Origin: Thiotrichaceae bacterium
Lineage (GTDB): Bacteria; Pseudomonadota; Gammaproteobacteria; Thiotrichales; Thiotrichaceae
Direction: 5' to 3'
Assembly (NCBI GenBank): GCA_015494435.1
Contig: WGBH01000361.1
Location: forward strand, 1-7,890
Length of the DNA: 7,890 nucleotides
Below the pieces are notes generated by a model. The model did no database searches. It was not told where the DNA came from and saw only the letters and a list, made by a program, of their open reading frames with translations. Shown here one piece after another: positions 1-4,925 of this stretch (the first letter of the stretch is position 1; each line of letters begins with the position of its first letter). A program made the position numbers and the translations under genes.

Positions 1-1339
1 CTAATACATACATTAAATGCACTGGGTTAGCTGCAATTTCTGAAGAATCAAAATTAAAGACTTTCGACAGAATTTTAAAAGCAAAGCGGGTAGACAAGCC
101 ATCCATACCTTCATTAACACCCGCAACATCACGGTATTCTTGATAGGTTTTAGCCTTTGGATCGACGTCTTTAAGATTTTCGCCGTTATAAACACGCATT
201 TTTGAGAATATATTGGAATTTTCAGGCTCTTTAAGGCGTGATAAAACACTCAATTGGGCTAACATTTTTAAAGTATCAGGTGCACAAGGTGCATTGCCTA
301 AGGAGCTATTGGCAATTAATTTTTTATAAATATTGATTTCTTCATTAACGCGTAAGCAATAAGGCACTTTAACAATAGAAATACGATCAATAAAAGCTTC
401 ATTGTTTTTGTCATTCTTAAAGGTTTGCCATTCAGATTCATTAGAATGGGCTAGAATTGTGCCATCAAAAGGAATCGCACCAATACTTTCAGTGCCATTA
501 TAATTACCTTCTTGAGTAGCAGTTAGTAAGGGATGCAATACTTTTATAGGGGCCTTGAACATCTCTACAAATTCCAATAAACCTTGGTTTGATAAGCATA
601 GACCGCCTGAGTAGCTATAAGCATCGGTATCATTTTGTGGGAAATCTTCTAATTTACGAATATCTACCTTACCCACTAATGCTGAAATATCCTGATTATT
701 TTCATCACCAGGCTCGGTTTTGGAGATAGCAATTTGACTCAATTGTGAAGGATAACGTTTAACCACCCGAAATTGAGAAATATCACCGCCAAATTCATTT
801 AACCGTTTGACGGCCCAAGGGGACATAATAGATTTTAGATAACGACTGTCAATTCCATAATCTTCTTCAAGGATTTTACCATCTTCAGTATAATCAAATA
901 ATCCCAAAGGAGATTCATTAATGGGAGAGCCTTTAATAGAATAAATCGGTGTTTTTTCCATGATGCTTTTCAAGGTTTCTGCTAGTGAAGACTTACCCCC
1001 GCCAACAGGACCTAATAAATAAAGCACCTGTTTGCTTTCTTCTAGTCCTTGAGCCGCATGACGGTAGAAAGAAACAATTTGTTCAATACACTCTTCCATG
1101 CCGTAAAAATCCTTAAAAGCAGGGTAAGTTTTTATCATTTTATTGGAAAAAATGCGGCTTAAAGTAGCATCTTTTGAAGTGTCAACGAGTGTAGGTTCCC
1201 CAATCGCGGCTAACATGCGTTCTGTTGCTGTTGCATAAACAGAGGGATCTTGACGACATAAATCCAGATATTCCTTTAATGAAAATTCTTCTTCTTGATG
1301 TGACTCGTAGCGGTTTTGATAATGATTGAATATACTCAT
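1..1339 (-). CDS. prkA: PrkA/YeaG-family AAA+ protein, 5' part only (C-terminus off the left edge)
   Basis: The reverse strand is open from the ATG at 1339-1337 to the window edge, giving 446 codons; E. coli YeaG has about 640 residues, so roughly the last third is missing. The protein starts MSIFNHYQNRYE. A Walker A motif, GPVGGGKS, lies at about residues 110-117. The block around LLEFVEMFKAP, TATQEGNYNGTE and AHSNESEW is the very conserved PrkA AAA+ core. Family knowledge: PrkA was described as a Ser/Thr protein kinase, and later work on Bacillus suggests ATP-dependent protease activity. In enterics it is induced by stress or starvation and is usually followed by yeaH/yhbH and spoVR-type genes, which here would lie beyond position 1. 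The upstream ribosome site is weak (GGA about 6 nt before ATG). The C-terminal PrkA domain (PF06798) is absent only because of the cut. The family is certain; the biochemical activity in this organism is not. Confidence 0.95.
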   Translation of the reverse strand, partial: MSIFNHYQNRYESHQEEEFSLKEYLDLCRQDPSVYATATERMLAAIGEPTLVDTSKDATLSRIFSNKMIKTYPAFKDFYGMEECIEQIVSFYRHAAQGLEESKQVLYLLGPVGGGKSSLAETLKSIMEKTPIYSIKGSPINESPLGLFDYTEDGKILEEDYGIDSRYLKSIMSPWAVKRLNEFGGDISQFRVVKRYPSQLSQIAISKTEPGDENNQDISALVGKVDIRKLEDFPQNDTDAYSYSGGLCLSNQGLLEFVEMFKAPIKVLHPLLTATQEGNYNGTESIGAIPFDGTILAHSNESEWQTFKNDKNNEAFIDRISIVKVPYCLRVNEEINIYKKLIANSSLGNAPCAPDTLKMLAQLSVLSRLKEPENSNIFSKMRVYNGENLKDVDPKAKTYQEYRDVAGVNEGMDGLSTRFAFKILSKVFNFDSSEIAANPVHLMYVL

Positions 1340-1486
1340 ATTTTATCCATTTGATATGATTTTCTTATGAAGTCCTATAATAGGAGAATACCGATATTTT
1401 GACCACATAGATATAAAAAAGATCAATATATTAATAAATTTTTTCTTATTTGCTTTTGTTTTATTTGGTAATTTCTCAAATGAGGT

Positions 1487-1516
1487 ATATTACTTGCACA
1501 ATTATAGGTTGTGCAA
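1487..1516 (-). promoter_or_regulatory. Candidate promoter for prkA
   Basis: On the minus strand, TTGCAC (1516-1511) is followed after 18 bp by TAATAT (1492-1487). This resembles a sigma-70 -35/-10 pair with 4/6 matches at the -10. Transcription would begin near 1480 and leave a leader of about 140 nt. The -35 is one arm of the inverted repeat at 1494-1516. In AT-rich DNA such matches are common, and prkA in enterics is under stress control, so a different sigma factor could be used. Confidence 0.33.
1494..1516. repeat. Perfect inverted repeat, possible operator between divergent genes
   Basis: TTGCACAA (1494-1501) and TTGTGCAA (1509-1516) are perfect 8 bp reverse complements separated by 7 bp. 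The 23 bp element lies between the divergent prkA and S1-protein genes. It is not followed by a T-run and is far from any stop codon, so a terminator is unlikely. Size and symmetry fit a dimeric regulator's site, but it matches neither the FNR nor the CRP consensus. No regulator is identified. Confidence 0.5.
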
Positions 1517-1523
1517 ATAATAA
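1494..1523 (+). promoter_or_regulatory. Candidate promoter for the S1-protein/DUF1415 operon
   Basis: TTGCAC (1494-1499) is followed after 18 bp by TAATAA (1518-1523). Transcription would start near 1530 and leave a leader of about 90 nt before the ATG at 1621. It is a near mirror image of the candidate prkA promoter, and both -35 boxes are arms of the same inverted repeat. A second plus-strand match, TTGATA (1351-1356) and TATAAT (1376-1381), exists further upstream, but its spacer is 19 bp. Confidence 0.33.
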
Positions 1524-1530
1524 TCATTAA

Positions 1531-1545
1531 AGGCTGATACAGCCT
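1531..1545 (+). other. Small hairpin in the leader of the S1-protein gene
   Basis: AGGCT (1531-1535) and AGCCT (1541-1545) pair around a 5 nt loop, close to the predicted transcript start. The stem is only 5 bp, so it may be chance. Nothing else in 1546-1620 looks like a riboswitch, leader peptide or tRNA. Confidence 0.2.
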
Positions 1546-1620
1546 AACTGGTATTAGATTCAGAGGTATTTAAACCCCTTTTATGTTCTAATATTCGCTT
1601 TCTAACACTGAGCTTTACTT

Positions 1621-2520
1621 ATGTTACGAATCGGTCAAAAAAATGTATTACGCATTGTTAAGCGACTTCCTCAAGGTATTTATTTAGATGCTGGACAACA
1701 AGGAGAAATATTATTACCTAATCGTTATATCAGTGATGAACTTAACGTTGATGATGTGCTAGAGGTCTTTATTTATCTGGATTCAGAAGACCGCTTAATT
1801 GCAACAACAGAAACGCCTTATGCAATGGTAGATGAATGTGCTTATCTTGAAGTGATTGCGGTTAATAAAGTCGGTGCTTTTTTAGATTGGGGTTTGCAAA
1901 AAGATTTATTAGTTCCACATCGTGAACAAAGGCATCCGTTTAAAGTCGGTGAATCGCATGTGGTTTATCTTTATTTGGATGAGCACAGTAATCGTATTGC
2001 TGCAACGAGTTATTTGCATCATTATTTAGAGGAAACTTCTTTTTATTTTAAGGAAAATCAAATCGTTGATTTACTTATTTGTAGTCAATCAGAGCTTGCT
2101 TATAAAGCCGTTATTAACCAAACACATTTAGGATTATTATATAATAATGAAGTTTTTCAGCCATTATCATTAGGGCAGAAACTAAAAGGTTATATCAAAA
2201 AAATAAGACCCGATAAAAAAATTGATCTGTGTTTGCAATTGCCAAGAAGAGGAAAAAAAGATCAAGCTTTAGAAGTGGTTAAAAAGTCTATAGTAGCTCA
2301 CTTGATTGCTAACCACGGGCATTCTACACTCTCTGATAAAAGTAACCCTGATGAAATTTATGCAGTTTTTCATGTCAGTAAAAAGGTATTTAAACGTGCC
2401 TTAAGTAGTCTTTATAAAGAACGTGTTATATTCATTGAAAAGGGGAAAGTGAGTCTGGTAGGAGTTAAAGGTTGTGGTAAAGAAAAGTATTCAGAAATGG
2501 CTAGAAACAATTGTTATTAA
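1621..2520 (+). CDS. cvfB: CvfB/YitL-like S1 RNA-binding protein with C-terminal winged helix
   Basis: The 299-residue product matches the CvfB family in length (about 280-300) and layout. A degenerate S1-like domain covers about residues 3-64. A clearer S1 domain covers about 70-130 (LEVIAVNKVGAFLDWG then DLLVPHREQ). A third S1-like segment lies at about 145-207. A winged-helix domain follows at about 213-280, with the family hallmark of HVSKK, FKRAL and LYKERVI. There is no signal peptide or membrane segment, so it is cytoplasmic. Family knowledge: CvfB of Staphylococcus binds RNA and affects virulence gene expression; in gammaproteobacteria the role is poorly defined. The start is the ATG with a weak GAG 8 nt upstream, and MLRIGQ is a natural family N-terminus. 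The last 16 or so residues lie past the winged helix and overlap the next gene in another frame. Family assignment is strong; function is inferred. Confidence 0.88.
   Translation: MLRIGQKNVLRIVKRLPQGIYLDAGQQGEILLPNRYISDELNVDDVLEVFIYLDSEDRLIATTETPYAMVDECAYLEVIAVNKVGAFLDWGLQKDLLVPHREQRHPFKVGESHVVYLYLDEHSNRIAATSYLHHYLEETSFYFKENQIVDLLICSQSELAYKAVINQTHLGLLYNNEVFQPLSLGQKLKGYIKKIRPDKKIDLCLQLPRRGKKDQALEVVKKSIVAHLIANHGHSTLSDKSNPDEIYAVFHVSKKVFKRALSSLYKERVIFIEKGKVSLVGVKGCGKEKYSEMARNNCY
2459..2473 (+). promoter_or_regulatory. Ribosome-binding site for the DUF1415 gene, inside the upstream CDS
   Basis: TAGGAG at 2459-2464 lies 9 nt before GTG at 2474. It is a strong Shine-Dalgarno match, better than that of the first gene, and it decides the GTG start. 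Because it lies within the S1-protein reading frame, ribosomes finishing that gene would cross it, which suggests translational coupling. Confidence 0.7.
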
Positions 2521-3013
2521 ACATAATTTTTGTCCTTTTGCAAAAAAAGAGCAGCTTCGAGATAGTATTCGTTATTACGTCAATGACTCAAGTAATACTA
2601 AAGAAACATTGCATAATTTAATGGATGAGTTTATTTTTCTTGATCGACAGCTAGAGATTGAAACCACTTTATTTATCCTTCCTCAAGGTTTTGAGGATTT
2701 TGATGATTTTCTTGATTTAGTAGAAATAGCCAATGCTTTGCTTGAAGAGCAACATTATTTAGGTATTTACCAACTTGCAAGTTTTCATCCAGATTATTGT
2801 TTTCATGGCTCCGATAATAAAGACCCTGCAAATTATACTAATCGTTCTCCCTATCCTATTTTACATCTCATTCGTGAAAGTGCTCTTGAACAAGCCATTG
2901 CAAGCCATCCTGACCCTGAAGGCATTCCTGAACGCAATATCGCCTATGCGCGCGAACTTGGATTGGAAACTTTACAAGCAGAGTTGGAATTAACTAAATT
3001 TCATCTTGATTAA
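2474..3013 (+). CDS. DUF1415 family protein of unknown function
   Basis: The 179-residue product carries the conserved blocks of DUF1415. These are KWLE...NFCPFA near the N-terminus (C20), ASFHPDYCF at 102-110 (C109), NYTNRSPYP at 120-128 and HPDPEGIPERN at 145-155. Length is typical of the family. It has no signal peptide or membrane segment and is probably cytoplasmic. The start is GTG, chosen because of the strong AGGAG 9 nt upstream and because the family's conserved Trp-Leu-Glu begins only a few residues in; no later ATG precedes the CPF motif. It overlaps the S1-protein gene by 47 bp in a different frame and is the last gene of the unit. The reaction or partner is unknown. The conserved His, Asp and Cys residues (H105, D107, C20, C109) would suit a metal or redox site, but that is a guess. 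Confidence 0.9.
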   Translation: MVKKSIQKWLETIVIKHNFCPFAKKEQLRDSIRYYVNDSSNTKETLHNLMDEFIFLDRQLEIETTLFILPQGFEDFDDFLDLVEIANALLEEQHYLGIYQLASFHPDYCFHGSDNKDPANYTNRSPYPILHLIRESALEQAIASHPDPEGIPERNIAYARELGLETLQAELELTKFHLD

Positions 3014-3022
3014 AACGTTTTA
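3011..3022. repeat. 12 bp perfect palindrome over the DUF1415 stop codon
   Basis: TAAAACGTTTTA reads the same on both strands and includes the TAA stop. It shares the ACGTTT core with the hairpin at 3054-3072. It may form part of a composite repeat with the hairpins that follow. Confidence 0.45.
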
Positions 3023-3028
3023 GTTCGC

Positions 3029-3053
3029 TGGACGGGTTTTGTAAACCCGTCCA
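3029..3053. terminator. Strong hairpin between convergent genes, possible bidirectional terminator
   Basis: An 11 bp perfect stem (TGGACGGGTTT at 3029-3039 with AAACCCGTCCA at 3043-3053) closes a 3 nt loop. It lies 16 nt after the DUF1415 stop and about 130 nt beyond the sucB stop on the other strand. GC content is high for this DNA, so it should be stable in RNA from either strand. There is no T-run directly after it on either side, so it is not a textbook intrinsic terminator. It could equally be an RNA-stabilising or dispersed repeat element. Confidence 0.5.
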
Positions 3054-3072
3054 CACGTTTAGCTTAAACGTG
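3054..3072. repeat. Second hairpin immediately abutting the first
   Basis: CACGTTTA (3054-3061) and TAAACGTG (3065-3072) form a perfect 8 bp stem with a 3 nt loop, starting at the base right after the preceding hairpin. Two adjacent stems with identical loop sizes look like one structural unit of about 44 bp rather than two accidents. Confidence 0.55.
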
Positions 3073-3097
3073 ATGTTAGACGCATTGTACGCTCTGA

Positions 3098-3115
3098 TTA
3101 TTTTTAAAAAAATAA
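3098..3115. repeat. AT-only inverted repeat in the convergent intergenic region
   Basis: TTATTTTT (3098-3105) and AAAAATAA (3108-3115) are reverse complements separated by AA. Alone this is a weak stem, but its T and A runs could supply the U-tract for readthrough from either side. The rest of 3116-3184 shows no gene or structure I can support. Confidence 0.25.
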
Positions 3116-3184
3116 CATAAATCATTGAATCTTAACAAATTAACATGCCAATAGAAATCTAGAGTTAAAAACTGGAGCATCGAG

Positions 3185-4873
3185 TTATAATTCCAGAAAT
3201 AAACTAGCAGGGTCTTCAAGTAATTCTTTAATCTTGACTAAAAAACTTACCGCTGTTTTACCATCAATTAAACGATGGTCATAAGAGAGGGCAAGGTACA
3301 TCATTGGTCTAATCACTACTTCTCCTTTCAATGCGACAGGGCGGTCTTCTATTTTATGCATTCCAAGAATGGCACTTTGAGGTGGATTGATAATCGGTGT
3401 CGATAGCATAGAGCCAAAGACACCGCCATTAGTAATGGAGAATGTTCCACCAGTGAGTTCATCAAGTTCTAACTGATTATGACGCGCACGATGGGCATAA
3501 TCATGAATGTTTTTTTCTATTTCTGCATGTCCGAGTGTATTGGTATCGCGTATAATCGGCACTACCAAACCGCGCTCTGTTGACACCGCAACGCCTATAT
3601 CGTATTTACCTTGATAAACAATATCTTGACCGTCGATGTGCGCATTGACTTCTGGATAGCGTTTTAACGCTTCGGTAGCAGCCTTAACAAAAAAGGACAT
3701 AAAGCCTAATTTTATACCATGTACCTGCTCAAAGCGTTCTCGATAATTTTTTCGCAAACGAATAATTTCGCTGAGATCCACTTCATTAAAAGTCGTCAGT
3801 ATCGCCGCTGTTTGTTGCGCCTCTACGAGTCGTTCAGCAATTCTTGCACGTAAACGTGTCATTGGCACGCGCCGTTCTAATGGATTGTCATGAATAGCTT
3901 CGTTAGTTATTGGTGTTTTCACGTCTTCTTCTGTATCTTGTGGCACTATGGGTAACTCATTAACGGTTTGTATTGGATTTATGGTTTCAATTTCAGGATG
4001 ACTATCTGCGTTATTGTTTGTTTCTATATCATTTATCTTGTTTTGGTTTTCTGCTGTAGTCGCTTCCATTTGAGACGGTGCTATTGTTTGAGGCTCTTTC
4101 AATGGTTCTTTTGTTAATGGTTCTTTTTCTACTCTTATGGGAGACTTTTCTTCTTTGTCTATAGCTTGTTGATGTGCTGTCTCATCGTGATTAGCGTGTT
4201 GTAAATGTTGTGCTATATCCTGTTTAAGAATTTTTCCATTTTTTCCTGAGCCATGAACATCTAAGGCATCTATTTCATTTTCAGCCATCGCTTTTCTAAC
4301 CGATGGACTACCAAAAAGGCTAATAATAGGTTTTTTTTCAGGTGTTATTTCATCAAGGATAGACGGCTTTTCATCGCTTTCAATATAGTGATTATTTTCA
4401 CTTTGATTTTGTTCTGGTTCTGGTTCAATAAAGGTATCATCCTGTTGAGCTTCAGGGACATCTTCTTGTAGCTGTTCTAATTCTTGTAGTATTTCTTGTC
4501 GAATTTTTATTGGGGAGCTGTTTTGTTTTTCCTGTTCAGTAAAGTTTGCTACGGACTGATTATCTTCTTCCGTTTGTTGCTCATGAATTGGATCTTGTGT
4601 GTTTACGTCTATCACTCCTTGTTCTTTTAATTTAGCTTCGGTTTCAATAAGACCAATGACATCACCTGAAGTAACAACCGCATCCTGTGGTTGAATAATT
4701 TCACTAAGAATGCCCGTTGCAGGAGCCGTGACTTCAAGAATAATTTTATCTGTTTCCAGTTCTAATAAGACATCTTCTTTTTTAACTTTGTCCCCTACCT
4801 TTTTAATCCAAATGGCAATGGTGGCATCATTAACAGATTCTGGTAATAGAGGGACACGTATTTTGCTAGACAT
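3185..4873 (-). CDS. sucB: 2-oxoglutarate dehydrogenase E2, dihydrolipoyl succinyltransferase, with long acidic linkers
   Basis: This E2 subunit transfers the succinyl group from E1-bound thiamine diphosphate, via lipoyl-lysine, to CoA. The lipoyl domain is residues 1-80, with lipoylated K43 in ETDKIILEV, the SucB version of the motif. A peripheral-subunit-binding domain lies at about 188-225 (GSPSVRKAMAE...GKNGKILKQDI). The catalytic domain runs from about 332 to 562, with DHRLIDG giving H533 and D537. Two linkers, about 81-187 and 226-331, are rich in Glu, Gln, Asn and Pro rather than the usual Ala/Pro. They account for the 562-residue length, against about 405 in E. coli SucB. The first linker contains a helix-like stretch at about 122-138. 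The gene starts 52 bp after sucA and is surely cotranscribed with it. A pyruvate-type E2 is less likely because of the sucA neighbour and the lipoyl motif. Confidence 0.95.
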   Translation of the reverse strand: MSSKIRVPLLPESVNDATIAIWIKKVGDKVKKEDVLLELETDKIILEVTAPATGILSEIIQPQDAVVTSGDVIGLIETEAKLKEQGVIDVNTQDPIHEQQTEEDNQSVANFTEQEKQNSSPIKIRQEILQELEQLQEDVPEAQQDDTFIEPEPEQNQSENNHYIESDEKPSILDEITPEKKPIISLFGSPSVRKAMAENEIDALDVHGSGKNGKILKQDIAQHLQHANHDETAHQQAIDKEEKSPIRVEKEPLTKEPLKEPQTIAPSQMEATTAENQNKINDIETNNNADSHPEIETINPIQTVNELPIVPQDTEEDVKTPITNEAIHDNPLERRVPMTRLRARIAERLVEAQQTAAILTTFNEVDLSEIIRLRKNYRERFEQVHGIKLGFMSFFVKAATEALKRYPEVNAHIDGQDIVYQGKYDIGVAVSTERGLVVPIIRDTNTLGHAEIEKNIHDYAHRARHNQLELDELTGGTFSITNGGVFGSMLSTPIINPPQSAILGMHKIEDRPVALKGEVVIRPMMYLALSYDHRLIDGKTAVSFLVKIKELLEDPASLFLEL

Positions 4874-4884
4874 TATTTTTTATA

Positions 4885-4893
4885 CTCTTCCTT
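4885..4893 (-). promoter_or_regulatory. Ribosome-binding site of sucB
   Basis: On the minus strand AAGGAAGAG (4893-4885) ends 11 nt before the sucB ATG. It is a purine-rich Shine-Dalgarno with two possible registers. The 52 bp sucA-sucB gap holds no stem strong enough to act as a terminator, which supports a single transcript. Confidence 0.6.
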
Positions 4894-4925
4894 GATAAAT
4901 CATTACATTCTTTTTTCTAAATGTT

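Noticed and set aside
13..249. Minus-strand open frame of 78 codons
   Set aside because: It is an out-of-frame shadow inside the prkA coding sequence, which continues through the left edge with highly conserved PrkA residues.
1494..1516. Inverted repeat as an FNR or CRP site, or as a terminator
   Set aside because: The half-sites TTGCACAA/TTGTGCAA fit neither consensus, and no T-run or nearby stop codon supports termination.
2775..2993. Plus-strand open frame of 72 codons
   Set aside because: It lies wholly within the DUF1415 gene in another frame, whose conserved motifs show which frame is real.
3014..3184. tRNA, small RNA, attachment site or CRISPR repeat in the convergent gap
   Set aside because: The hairpins are simple stems with 3 nt loops. 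There is no cloverleaf, no direct-repeat array and no nearby integrase.
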